64,000 nucleotides of DNA from Duganella sp. 1411 (GCF_017833525.1 NZ_JAFICD010000001.1:930001-994000), one strand, 5' to 3'; positions 39,463-48,787 are shown, counted from the stretch's first letter. Translations and numbers: made by a program. Notes: a model not told the origin generated them from the letters alone.

Positions 39463-41034
39463 ATGTCCTACAGTTCAGACCGTCGTCAATCGAAAGCCGG
39501 GGCAATCCAGCCCGCCGCACTGCGCAACAGCACCGCATCGATTGTGGACCGGCGCGCCTCAGCCTCGGCGCATCTGCAGCTGAAACAAAAAATCGATGAA
39601 AGCCCGATCGCCGCTACTTCCCGGTCAATCAAACAACTGATGAGCGATGAAGAACTGGAGGAAACGGCGCCGGCGCAGTTGGTCGAGGATGAGGACGAGA
39701 CGTTGCAAGGAAAATTCGCGACGGTTCAACGGGCGCAATTCGACGAGGAAGAAGATCCATTGCAAGGAAAATTCTCAGGTTACGCACCCGCGCAACTGGC
39801 GGACAGCCAGGAGGCCCGGCCGAACAATACCGGATTGCCGGACAATCTCAAGGCCGGCATTGAAAATCTCTCGGGCATGAGCATGGACCACGTCAAAGTC
39901 CACTATAACTCCTCTCAGCCGGCGCAGCTCAATGCGCATGCGTATGCGCAAGGAAGCGACATTCATGTCGCACCCGGGCAGGAGCGACATGTGCCGCACG
40001 AGGCTTGGCATGTGGTGCAGCAGGCGCAAGGAAGAGTGAAGCCGACTCTACAGATGAAAGGAGGAGTGCCACTAAATGACAATACCGGACTTGAGATTGA
40101 GGCTGATTTGATGGGAGAAAAAGCCTTGGCAGCGGTGACGGGAAACGCCGGAACCCCTGATGGCGACCGTGGCACTCAGGCAGGAACGGGCTTCGCTTCT
40201 GCAATGAAGGATGCGATAGTGCAGCGTTCGATTGGATGTCACCTGGCACCAGGAGGCGCGGGGTATCAGTTCCAGATCGATGACGTGCGTCCCGGATGGG
40301 AGCCACACGCTGCGGCGATTGCCATTGCGGCAAACCAAGATCGCGCTCACCTGATTGCGTTCGAGGTGATACAAAATGATCTTGCAAACATTCTCAATAC
40401 CATGCTGGCCAACGTAGGTACCGTTGCGTTTACCGCCGCACCTTTAAATGCCCTCTGTGCTGCGCTGTTTGTCACTGCGGGAGCAGAGATGAACACCATG
40501 AACAACAACCGCGCGGGTTTGATAGCCGTGCTGGCCGGGGTTCCCGCTGGCGGCGTATTGACTGCCATCCAACAAGCCGCGCTGACCGCATATTCCGGCG
40601 CTTTGCTTTCGAATTTAAATAGCTGCCTCGACAATTTACGCGCAGGTGATCGGGCGGCAAACATCTCTATCGGCTACAGCGTTGATGCCGAGTTCAATCC
40701 TGGAACAGTTTGGTACCACGGCCCGATCCTGGCTAGCGGGGCGGCTCCCGCAGCGGCAGTGCCGCCCGGGGGCGTGGCAGTAATGGGACCGGGGGGTGGC
40801 CCGGGAAGCGCAGGACCTTTCGAAGCCGTTCGTCTGACTGCCGCACACGAGGCCAAAGTGTACGCTTACCAGAATGCGTCAACGCTACCGCTCTCGTTCG
40901 TAGTCAGCGGAGGTGGCGGCGCTGTCTTGGCCGGCACTGTTGCAGGACAGCAGCTGTCATCAACGCAGCTTCCCACAGCTGCGGGATATCCGGTAATTGT
41001 GTTTGGAGGCGGAAGTCCTCTCGTCTTCGCTTAG
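39463..41034 (+). CDS. eCIS effector candidate 1 (eCIS-core/DUF4157)
   Basis: 523 residues. A leader of ~110 residues contains two LQGKF motifs (81-85 and 100-104) and VQR. The eCIS-core domain covers about 123-192 (GLPDNLKAGIENLSGMSMDH to HVVQQAQGRV) and carries HEAWH, an HExxH metal-binding pattern, at 179-183. The C-terminal ~290 residues are unrecognised: an Ala-rich helical part, then a Gly-rich beta part. eCIS-core proteins are cargo or toxins loaded by such particles. ATG at 39463 follows TTGGAG; an in-frame TTG at 39451 is less likely. No immunity gene is adjacent. Confidence 0.83.
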   Translation: MSYSSDRRQSKAGAIQPAALRNSTASIVDRRASASAHLQLKQKIDESPIAATSRSIKQLMSDEELEETAPAQLVEDEDETLQGKFATVQRAQFDEEEDPLQGKFSGYAPAQLADSQEARPNNTGLPDNLKAGIENLSGMSMDHVKVHYNSSQPAQLNAHAYAQGSDIHVAPGQERHVPHEAWHVVQQAQGRVKPTLQMKGGVPLNDNTGLEIEADLMGEKALAAVTGNAGTPDGDRGTQAGTGFASAMKDAIVQRSIGCHLAPGGAGYQFQIDDVRPGWEPHAAAIAIAANQDRAHLIAFEVIQNDLANILNTMLANVGTVAFTAAPLNALCAALFVTAGAEMNTMNNNRAGLIAVLAGVPAGGVLTAIQQAALTAYSGALLSNLNSCLDNLRAGDRAANISIGYSVDAEFNPGTVWYHGPILASGAAPAAAVPPGGVAVMGPGGGPGSAGPFEAVRLTAAHEAKVYAYQNASTLPLSFVVSGGGGAVLAGTVAGQQLSSTQLPTAAGYPVIVFGGGSPLVFA

Positions 41035-41099
41035 CAAAGACCGCTAATTTTTCTTTGCAAACGTAGTTAAAGCAGCGCACATAGGGGCACCAGGGTCAG

Positions 41100-41176
41100 T
41101 GCCGACATTCGGACATTCACTGAACTTTGGCGAATTAAAAAGTTCCGTTTTAGTTCGATTTATGCGGATGTCGGCA
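41100..41176. repeat. Inverted repeat between the two effector genes
   Basis: TGCCGACAT (41100-41108) and ATGTCGGCA (41168-41176) are perfect inverse copies with a 59-base spacer, in the 188-base gap upstream of the second effector. The gap is AT-richer than its surroundings. It may be a regulatory stem or a scar of recombination. Confidence 0.55.
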
Positions 41177-41222
41177 TTGCCCTGGCAAAGATCGAACAAA
41201 AAAATTTCAATTGGAGGTTTCC

Positions 41223-42653
41223 ATGTCCTACAGTTCCGACCATCTTCGATCGAAAGCCGGTACAGTCCAGTCCGCCGACCAGCCCAACGGGACCGCATCG
41301 ATTGTGGACCGGCGGGCATGCGCCGCGGCGCATCTGCAACTGAAACAAAAAATCGCTGAAAGCCCGATCGCAGGTGCTTCCCGATCAATAAAACAACTGA
41401 TGACCGATGATGAGCTAGACGGAGCGGCGCCGGCGCAGTTGACGGAGGATGAGGACGAGACCTTGCAGGGAAAATTCGAGCCGGTTCAACGGGCGGAATT
41501 TGACGATGAGGAAGAACCGCTCCAGGGAAAATTCGCTGGCGCCCCCACGACGCAGTTGGCTGAGAACCTGGAGGCTCGGCCGAACAATACCGGCCTGCCC
41601 GACAACCTCAAGTCGGGCATCGAGAATCTATCGGGCATGAGCATGGATCACGTCAAAGTCCACTATAACTCCTCACAGCCTGCCCAGCTGAACGCGCACG
41701 CCTATGCGCAGGGAAGCGATATTCATGTGGCTCCCGGACAGGAGCGCCATCTGCCGCACGAGGCCTGGCATGTGGTGCAGCAGGCGCAGGGACGGGTTAG
41801 ACCGACCATGCAGATGAAGGCCGGAGTAGCGGTCAATGACGATGCCGGACTTGAGGGAGAGGCGGATTTGATGGGCGCGCGGGCTTTGCAGTTGAAGCGG
41901 CCAGCCGAGGCCGGCGCCCTCAAGTCGGCCGGGGCGACGCTACAAGGAATGTTTGATGTGGTCCAGCGTCAATTGAGCATGACCGAGGTTCTCAAGATTA
42001 AAAATAAGAATTTATGGAAATGCATGGTATCCGACGTATATTTCACAAAAATCATTGCGCACTTCACTACCGCAGCACAGGTCGAGGAATTTCTTCACTC
42101 TTTGAAGGACAAATATCCTGCCGCTTATCAGCAAGCAGTATCTTTAAATAGCGGGATCAAGCTCAAAAAAACGCCCAAAGACCTGAACACACAATTGGCG
42201 GCCATGTACCAGGAAATAGACACGTTTACGCAAGTCCAAGCGGGTATGGCTGCCGTTGATGATTCGTCTTCGAGCCCATCAATGCCTCTTCCGTCCAGCG
42301 CGTCGGTTTCCTCACCCTTTGTGATAGGAGCCTCGTCCGTCAGCGCCTCCTCGACCCATCAAAAGCAAAGACCGGTGATAAAAAGCGTAAAGAACGGTTA
42401 TAAAAATCATGGAGATTTTTCGCACGCAAACACCCCACTTTTGAAAAGCAATCTGAGTTCATACGTGATTTCAAATCACAACGAAAGTAATGAAGGCATC
42501 AGCCCCAGTGGGAAAACTCAATATTCTTTCGACTTGGGCATCAAAGCTGGGACAGACCAAAATTGGTTTATCACCTATCTGGTGGGCGATGATGGCGAGG
42601 CTTACATTAATCATTTCGGCCCGTTTGGGGATAAGACCTCCGAGAAATTGTGA
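41223..42653 (+). CDS. eCIS effector candidate 2 (eCIS-core/DUF4157)
   Basis: 476 residues. The first ~215 residues align without gaps to effector 1, including both LQGKF motifs, the eCIS-core domain and HEAWH at 179-183; a third LQGMFDVVQR occurs near 242. After that the sequence is unrelated to effector 1, is Ser/Lys/Asn-rich, and its DNA is clearly AT-richer (from about 41,990), suggesting a toxin domain of foreign origin. The end (FDLGIKAGTDQNWFITYLV) is not recognised. The ATG follows TTGGAGG, as in effector 1. Confidence 0.83.
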   Translation: MSYSSDHLRSKAGTVQSADQPNGTASIVDRRACAAAHLQLKQKIAESPIAGASRSIKQLMTDDELDGAAPAQLTEDEDETLQGKFEPVQRAEFDDEEEPLQGKFAGAPTTQLAENLEARPNNTGLPDNLKSGIENLSGMSMDHVKVHYNSSQPAQLNAHAYAQGSDIHVAPGQERHLPHEAWHVVQQAQGRVRPTMQMKAGVAVNDDAGLEGEADLMGARALQLKRPAEAGALKSAGATLQGMFDVVQRQLSMTEVLKIKNKNLWKCMVSDVYFTKIIAHFTTAAQVEEFLHSLKDKYPAAYQQAVSLNSGIKLKKTPKDLNTQLAAMYQEIDTFTQVQAGMAAVDDSSSSPSMPLPSSASVSSPFVIGASSVSASSTHQKQRPVIKSVKNGYKNHGDFSHANTPLLKSNLSSYVISNHNESNEGISPSGKTQYSFDLGIKAGTDQNWFITYLVGDDGEAYINHFGPFGDKTSEKL

Positions 42654-42691
42654 ATTTTCGCGTTTCACGAAACCGCGACCAAGGCCATAAC

Positions 42692-45148
42692 ATGCGAGAA
42701 CCACTGCAACCAAGAAAGGACGCTGAAACCGCTCAGCTGGACACGAGCCGGAAAGCCAGGCCGGCGCCTACGTTCGCCGGCAACGCGCCAACGACGGCGC
42801 AAGGCAAATGGGCCGAGAAGATGAATAATAGCCCGCATGTCTTGAGGCAACGCGGGCTAAGTGATGCCATTCGTAACAGTCCGCGGACGGTGTCGCAGCG
42901 TCGTAAAATGGACGGACTCGTAGGGCATGGGCAAGACGGGCATCTGCCGCATGAGGTCTGGCATGCGCTACGACAGGCGCAAGGGCCAGCGACGCCCACG
43001 CGTCTCCCCCCAGCCGGCGCTGTCGGGGGCACGGCGGTACAGCGCAAGCCGCTCGTGCTGCCTCACCCCCAGCCGGGCAACAATGAAGTCTGGCATGTGG
43101 ATACCGAACACAACAGCGGCAAGGAGTACTTGAAGAATTGGATTGACTCTGCGTCTCAAAGCAACCTTCCCGCCCTGAACAGCTTGATTCGGCAGCTTGG
43201 CCCCATTCCGGTGGACGAATTCGAGCTTTGGTTGCTGCTCTATGCACGGTTGGCTTATGGGAGGGCGCGCGAGCTGATACAGGTCAACGACGCGACCTAT
43301 ATACCCGGCGACGCGGAATTCTCAAGCCGCGATGACGTGCCGCCCGCCACGACGCTAATCATGCGCGCCATTAACACGGGCGATATGTATCAAGTCAGGG
43401 GCAGCATGGTGCTGCATCCTGACTTCAAATTGCTGATTTGGAACGTCACTCCGCAGGCGCGCGCGCAGGCCAACATGGCGGCAGCGGTGATCGGTGCCCC
43501 GAATCGGGTTTTTTATACCGACTGCCCGGTACCGCCTCCTGGCTATGCCAAGAGCGAGACCTGGACCACTAGTGACATCGAGGCAAACGTCTCGGGGGAT
43601 TTGTTGTTTACCGTTGCGCCGACCAGGGACAAGCCGAAGGGTGAGGGGCCAAAGCGTGACAAGACGAAGAAGGACAAGCCCAAGAATGAGGAGCTGAAGA
43701 ACGCCAACTTCGCAAAGCTGGCCGGCGACGACGGCGCCCTCGCCGAACTGCTGAACTTGCTTCCGGGCGGCGCCGAGGCCTATCAAGCGCAGCAGGAGGG
43801 CGACCGGCTGCCTTGGCTCCAAAAGACACTGGGGAAAATCAAAAACCAGGAGCCCGCGCTGTACACCCGGGCGCAGGAAGTGTACAGGCGTTTTTGCATC
43901 ACGGATTTGGCGAACAAGTACGCGCCCTATTCTCAAGCACAAGCCCACGCGTTTGAACACGACCTGCAAGCGCGAGGCCATTTTGACCAGGCGTCGGGGC
44001 CTTGCGTGATAGTCAACTTCCGGGATACCGGGCACAGCGCCAGACCGGGCGCCAACGCGCCGGCGCTGGATACCGGCTTGACCGGTGTACAGCAGATCAT
44101 TGACGCCATTCAAACAAAGCTCGGCGCGGTGCAGGTGGTTGCCATGGGCGAGAAGCCAGAGAGCCTAGGCGGTCAACCTAACTTGCTGAAATACTGGGAA
44201 TGGCCGTCCGTCCAACAGTCCAGGCTGGACCAAACGCTGCTGTTGAAGTATTTGAAGGACAATTATCCCATCATCGGCGCGGTGGGAATGCGAAGCGGTG
44301 TCATGGATCAACTGGCGCTGCTGGGAATACCCATTGTGTCGATAGACATCAGCCCTCACAGCGGTTTGGCAGACGGTGAATTGCCGGATTTGGCGACCAG
44401 CAAGGGCTGGGATAGGGGCTTGAAGCTGGAGGACTCATACAAGCAAAACTATGGCCACGCATTCATCAAGCACGCGCGAAAGGACGAGAAAAAAAGAAAG
44501 CTGCCGAACTGGGAAGGCGCATTCCACCCCGAAGATATCGCCACCATCGCAGGAGCGGTGGACTTTTACCTGGGCAGCAAGGCCGACAAGGCCAAGAGCG
44601 ACAACTACCGGCACCAATCGCATCCCTTGCAGCCTGCGCAAGTGCGTGAGGGACTTGATCACCTGATCAAAGTGGTTCGACGACCAGAAGGCATCACCGC
44701 CTATGCGCTGATTGATCATTTACGCCCCTATGTCAAACAGTTGAAGACCTTGGTGACCAGTTCACGGGCGCAACAGTCCGAGTCTTTGGGTGGTTTGCTG
44801 AGCGCTTTTGACGAGGTAATCGAAACCATGGTCAATCAGAAGGAGGCTGGTCAAGCCAGGGGGATCAAGTGGATGCGGGACAACCAAAAGCAGGCGCTGC
44901 TTACCGATGATCGCCACGGCCGTTGGTATCGCGAGCAAAGCGCATGGGCCGCCACGGCCTTCGGGATGGCGCCGGAACAGGCCGCAATCGCGGTACAACA
45001 GTATAGGGCTTTGAACGAACACTACCTTGTGCCCCCCGAAACCGAACGCCTGCTTCTGTTGCACGCGCTGGTTGAGGGGATCGAACGAGTTCAGGCGGTG
45101 ATGGCGTACCTGGGGATGACCCCTCAGACTTCATCGACAAGCCACTAG
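42692..45148 (+). CDS. eCIS effector candidate 3 with reduced eCIS core and possible glycosyltransferase-like domain
   Basis: 818 residues. The N-terminal ~120 residues keep only the end of the core, HLPHEVWHALRQAQG with HEVWH at 87-91, plus a later VQRKP. A middle domain (150-310) is unknown. A Lys-rich linker (313-335) leads to a ~480-residue C-terminal domain with IIGAVGMRSGVMDQLALLGIPIVSID near 527-552, which resembles nucleotide-sugar-binding loops of GT-B glycosyltransferases; this is weak inference. ATG at 42692 (AAGG upstream) is preferred; a GTG at 42650 overlapping the previous stop is possible. Confidence 0.72.
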   Translation: MREPLQPRKDAETAQLDTSRKARPAPTFAGNAPTTAQGKWAEKMNNSPHVLRQRGLSDAIRNSPRTVSQRRKMDGLVGHGQDGHLPHEVWHALRQAQGPATPTRLPPAGAVGGTAVQRKPLVLPHPQPGNNEVWHVDTEHNSGKEYLKNWIDSASQSNLPALNSLIRQLGPIPVDEFELWLLLYARLAYGRARELIQVNDATYIPGDAEFSSRDDVPPATTLIMRAINTGDMYQVRGSMVLHPDFKLLIWNVTPQARAQANMAAAVIGAPNRVFYTDCPVPPPGYAKSETWTTSDIEANVSGDLLFTVAPTRDKPKGEGPKRDKTKKDKPKNEELKNANFAKLAGDDGALAELLNLLPGGAEAYQAQQEGDRLPWLQKTLGKIKNQEPALYTRAQEVYRRFCITDLANKYAPYSQAQAHAFEHDLQARGHFDQASGPCVIVNFRDTGHSARPGANAPALDTGLTGVQQIIDAIQTKLGAVQVVAMGEKPESLGGQPNLLKYWEWPSVQQSRLDQTLLLKYLKDNYPIIGAVGMRSGVMDQLALLGIPIVSIDISPHSGLADGELPDLATSKGWDRGLKLEDSYKQNYGHAFIKHARKDEKKRKLPNWEGAFHPEDIATIAGAVDFYLGSKADKAKSDNYRHQSHPLQPAQVREGLDHLIKVVRRPEGITAYALIDHLRPYVKQLKTLVTSSRAQQSESLGGLLSAFDEVIETMVNQKEAGQARGIKWMRDNQKQALLTDDRHGRWYREQSAWAATAFGMAPEQAAIAVQQYRALNEHYLVPPETERLLLLHALVEGIERVQAVMAYLGMTPQTSSTSH

Positions 45149-45195
45149 CCGTTGCAGGGACGAGGAGGATCACTTGGCGCTGAAGGCGCACTAGC

Positions 45196-45265
45196 CGTAA
45201 TCCGCCATTTATGAGCCGCCGACGGCGCATGCATGGCGGATTACGCTACGCTAATCCGCCCTACG
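45196..45265. repeat. Intergenic palindromic element, copy 1
   Basis: CGTAATCCGCCAT (45196-45208) and ATGGCGGATTACG (45233-45245) form a perfect 13-bp stem, followed by CTAATCCGCCCTACG (45251-45265). It is related to the longer element at 57,163 but lacks its outer left arm. It fills most of the gap between effector 3 and the convergent permease gene, where it could also act as a terminator. Confidence 0.8.
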
Positions 45266-45275
45266 TGGCTTATCG

Positions 45276-47252
45276 TTATCGCTTCTGCCAGTGGCCAATG
45301 ATATCCTCGATCACCGGCCGCGCGGTGATCATCAGGTTCTCGGCCGCCGGGCCGAATCCCCCTTGCAGCTTATAGTTGACCAGTACATCGCTGTCGCTCT
45401 GGCCGGGATGCGGACGGTCGGTGTCGGAGCCGGCGCGCAGGATCAGTACACGCCTGAAGTTCACCTTCCCCGCCGCTTCGCCGCGTCGCAGCGCCTCCAG
45501 CGTCGAATTGTCCTCCTGCTGCACGGTGCAGTACTCGGCCTTCCCGTCGGTGAGCAGCGCCGACCAGTCCTGCGCCCTCTGCGCCAGCGTGGCGCCGCCA
45601 AACCACGTGTCGGTCGACGCGGTATCGCAGCGCAGCACCGCCGGCGGCCGGTTGGCCGGCGCCGACGGGAATCCGGCCCGGTAGGCCACGGCGGCCGGCG
45701 AATCGCTCAGCGCCACGTCCTTCGACAGCGCGTAGGCGCGCGTCACCAGCGCCGGATCGAGTTGAAACACCTCGGTCCGGTAGCTCAACTTGGGCTTCTT
45801 GTCCGGAGCGTCCGTGAAGATGCCGAAGTAGCCCGACGGCCAGCCGGCCGGCATCTCGCGCGCGTCGATTTCGTGCGCCAGCGAATAATCGACGGCATAA
45901 TCGGCCCACGCCGTGGAGCCGACGGTGCCGCGCAGAGGATTGATACCGGCGATGCCGGCGACGATGAAGTAAGTCTCGCGCAAATCGAAACCGCCGGCGT
46001 ACAGCAGCGCCGTCATGCTGGCGGCGGCGTTACTGTAGCCCATATCGGTGGTCACCTGGCAGACGTCCTGCCCATTGCACCGGACCTCGGGATACCGCGC
46101 CGACAGGCCGCGCACCTTGTAAGTCGTGGTCAGCTTGAGATCGCGGATGAAGGGCGCCGCCTCGCCGCCGAACATATTGACGATCATGACCTTCGGCGCC
46201 ACGCGCCTTGCGCTATCGTCCCGCTGCGGCATGCCATCCTTCCACAGCGGCCAGCGTTTGACGATGTCGCCCACCAGCGGCGCGCCGGCCAGATACAGAT
46301 TTTTCACCGCCGGCTCGAAACCGCCCGAATCGGCCGTCACCGACGTCAACGCCTTCTGCCCCGGGTACGGACGGTCGAAGTTGGAGGCCGTGCGCAGCAC
46401 CGCCACCCGCCGCAAGTCGAGCAGCCCCGCCTCCGCGCCGCGCTTGAGCGCCGTGTAGGTCGCGTTGTCCTCCTGTGAACTCATGCAATAGGTGCCGCGA
46501 TCGTCGGTCAGCAGTTTGAACCACTCGCGCGCGCGTTGGCCCAGCAGCTCGCCGTGAAACCAGTTATTGCCGGTCATGGAATCGCATTGCGCCACCCTCG
46601 GCGGCTGGTTCGCGGGCGCGGCCCGATAGTTCGCGCGGTAGGCCTTGGCACCGTCGGAGTCGTCCAGCTTGACGTCGCGCGACAGCGACAGCGCCACCTC
46701 CATCAGTCGGTCGTCGAGTTGATAGACCTCGGTGCCGTAGCCCAGGTCGGGCTTGACGCCGGGAGCGCCGGTGTTGATGCCCAGGTAACCGGTCGACCAA
46801 CCGGCCGGACGTTCGCGCGCGTCCACCTCCCACGCCAGGTCCGAATCGACCAGGTAGCGCGACCACGCGGCGGTGCCGATGGTCCCCTGCCCCGGATCGA
46901 CGCCGGCGATTCCGGCGACAAGAAAGTAGGTGTGTTTAAGGTCGAACAGGCCGCTGAGCACCAGCGCCGAGATGGACGCTGCGGCGTTGGCCTTGCCCAT
47001 GTCGGTGGTCAGGTGGCAAACGTCGTCCGCATTGCAGCGCACCGCCGGATAAGACGGCGACAGGCCAGGGACGGCGATGCTGCGATTCAGTTTGAGCTTG
47101 TCGGTCCATACCGCCTCCTCCAGCGCGAACATGCTGATGACCATGACCTTTACGGGCCGTGGCGGCGGCGCCGTTTGAGCGGTGAGCGCGCCGCATGCGA
47201 GGACTGTGGCCAGCACGATATCGCGCGGGAGACGGGGCAAGGGAAATGGCAT
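45276..47252 (-). CDS. Tandem-duplicated purine nucleoside permease-like protein (NUP family)
   Basis: 658 residues with a signal peptide and two similar ~320-residue halves: KVMVISMFALEEAVWTDKLKL / KVMIVNMFGGEAAPFIRDLKL; HLTTDMGKANAAASISAL / QVTTDMGYSNAAASMTAL; YFLVAGIAGVDPGQGTIGTAAW / YFIVAGIAGINPLRGTVGSTAW. NUP proteins are usually a single unit of about 330-380 residues linked to nucleoside uptake; the fold resembles nucleoside phosphorylases. It is likely periplasmic. It has no visible partner gene. Confidence 0.82.
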   Translation of the reverse strand: MPFPLPRLPRDIVLATVLACGALTAQTAPPPRPVKVMVISMFALEEAVWTDKLKLNRSIAVPGLSPSYPAVRCNADDVCHLTTDMGKANAAASISALVLSGLFDLKHTYFLVAGIAGVDPGQGTIGTAAWSRYLVDSDLAWEVDARERPAGWSTGYLGINTGAPGVKPDLGYGTEVYQLDDRLMEVALSLSRDVKLDDSDGAKAYRANYRAAPANQPPRVAQCDSMTGNNWFHGELLGQRAREWFKLLTDDRGTYCMSSQEDNATYTALKRGAEAGLLDLRRVAVLRTASNFDRPYPGQKALTSVTADSGGFEPAVKNLYLAGAPLVGDIVKRWPLWKDGMPQRDDSARRVAPKVMIVNMFGGEAAPFIRDLKLTTTYKVRGLSARYPEVRCNGQDVCQVTTDMGYSNAAASMTALLYAGGFDLRETYFIVAGIAGINPLRGTVGSTAWADYAVDYSLAHEIDAREMPAGWPSGYFGIFTDAPDKKPKLSYRTEVFQLDPALVTRAYALSKDVALSDSPAAVAYRAGFPSAPANRPPAVLRCDTASTDTWFGGATLAQRAQDWSALLTDGKAEYCTVQQEDNSTLEALRRGEAAGKVNFRRVLILRAGSDTDRPHPGQSDSDVLVNYKLQGGFGPAAENLMITARPVIEDIIGHWQKR

Positions 47253-47395
47253 CGGATCGGACCTGTGGAGTGGGGATCAAGTCATTCATGCAAGCCACGT
47301 GCCACCGGCCGTCCCCCTTTGCGGCGCCAAATCCGCACCCTAACGGTGCAACGCCGGCGTGGCGGCCGGCGTCGACTTCAATCTGGTGCGTCCGC

Positions 47396-48751
47396 CTACA
47401 ATTCGCTCATCGGCGTGCGGTAGGTTTCCTTCGCCGATGCCGCCGCGATCGCGGAGATGGCGCTGGTGATGCTGACGAAGACGGCCACCGGCACCCAGCC
47501 CCATTGCCCCGGTTGCAGGATCGCGGCGCTGATGGTGGGCGCGAAGCCGCCCAGCGCGAAACCGATCTGGGTTCCAATGGCCATGCCCGACAGCCGCACG
47601 CGGGTGCCGAACATCTCGCCGTACATCGCAGGCCACACGCCGTTGGCGGCGCTATAGACCACGCCCGACAGCAGCAGCCCGAAGACGAAAATCAGCGGCA
47701 CGTTCATCGTGGCGATGGCCCACAGGTAGGGCCATGCCAGCGCCGCCGCCCCCAGCGCGCCGAAGATGAAGACCGGCTTGCGGCCGACGCGGTCGGACAA
47801 GGCGGCGAACATCGGGATGGCGACCAGCGCGACCACGTTGGCCAGCACCAGCACCGTCAGCATCGTGGAGCGCGGCAGGTGCATGGTGTTGACCGCGTAC
47901 GACAAGGTGAACACGCTGAAAATGGTGCTGACCACCGACACCAGCGCGGCGAAGATCACGCGCACCAGGTTGGACTTATGGTTGGTGAACAGGTCGACCA
48001 GCGGCATGCGATCGTCGTCGCCGGTCGCCTCGCCCTCCTTGAAGGCCGGGGTTTCCGGCAGCGTGCGGCGCACCCAGAAGCCCACCGCCACCACCACGGC
48101 GCTAAGCAGGAACGGAATGCGCCAGCCCCACGACAGCATGTCCTCCTCCGGCAGCGCGGAAATCGGCAGGAACACCAGCGTCGCCAGGATCAGGCCCGCC
48201 TGCGTGCCACTCAGCGTGAAACTGGTGAAGAAGGCGCGGCGATGCGCCGGCGCGTGTTCCAGGGTCATGGAATTGGCGCCGGCCTGCTCCCCGGCCGCCG
48301 AGACGCCCTGCAGCATGCGCAGGATAACCAGCATCACCGGCGCGACGATGCCGATTTGGCCGTAGGTCGGCAACAGGCCGACGGCGAAGGTCGTCACGCC
48401 CATCAGCAGCAAGGTGAAGGTCAGCACCTTCTTGCGGCCGTATTTGTCGCCGATGTGACCAAGCATGATGGCCCCCAGCGGACGCGTGATATAGGCCACG
48501 CCGAAGGTGGCGAAGGCCGCCACGGCGCCGACGGCGGGATCGAACGAGGGGAAGAAGATTTTGCCGAACACCAGCGCCGCGGCCGTGCCATAGATGAAGA
48601 AGTCGTAGTATTCGACGGCGCTGCCGATCCAGCTGGCGAAAGCCGCCTTGCGCGGCGAGCGTTTGGGCTCGGGATGGACCTCCTGCGCGACCGATGCCGC
48701 CTGCTTGCGCGTCTCTGCGGACGCTTGCCTTGAAATCGTTGTGATAGCCAT
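47396..48751 (-). CDS. MHS-family major facilitator transporter, probably shikimate/quinate-type
   Basis: 451 residues with about 12 membrane helices. ASWIGSAVEYYDFFIYGTAAALVFGKIFFP is the MHS-family start, GHIGDKYGRKKVL and LSDRVGRKPVFIFG are the MFS loop motifs. The family contains the shikimate (ShiA) and dicarboxylate/aromatic acid importers. It is last in a run with porin, dehydratase, AroE and HPPD-like genes, so import of shikimate, quinate or dehydroshikimate is likely. GAGGAA lies before the ATG, 36 bases after the porin gene. Confidence 0.83.
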   Translation of the reverse strand: MAITTISRQASAETRKQAASVAQEVHPEPKRSPRKAAFASWIGSAVEYYDFFIYGTAAALVFGKIFFPSFDPAVGAVAAFATFGVAYITRPLGAIMLGHIGDKYGRKKVLTFTLLLMGVTTFAVGLLPTYGQIGIVAPVMLVILRMLQGVSAAGEQAGANSMTLEHAPAHRRAFFTSFTLSGTQAGLILATLVFLPISALPEEDMLSWGWRIPFLLSAVVVAVGFWVRRTLPETPAFKEGEATGDDDRMPLVDLFTNHKSNLVRVIFAALVSVVSTIFSVFTLSYAVNTMHLPRSTMLTVLVLANVVALVAIPMFAALSDRVGRKPVFIFGALGAAALAWPYLWAIATMNVPLIFVFGLLLSGVVYSAANGVWPAMYGEMFGTRVRLSGMAIGTQIGFALGGFAPTISAAILQPGQWGWVPVAVFVSITSAISAIAAASAKETYRTPMSEL

Positions 48752-48787
48752 GTCTTCCTCCAGATTATAAGTGTAGTCCGTGTGACG

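Noticed and set aside
41034..41058. Rho-independent terminator after effector 1 (GCAAAG...CTTTGC)
   Set aside because: The stem is only 6 bp, the loop is long and the T-run is inside the loop, not after the stem.
15158..45148. Contractile-tailed prophage
   Set aside because: No capsid, portal, terminase, integrase, holin or attachment sites flank the tail genes.
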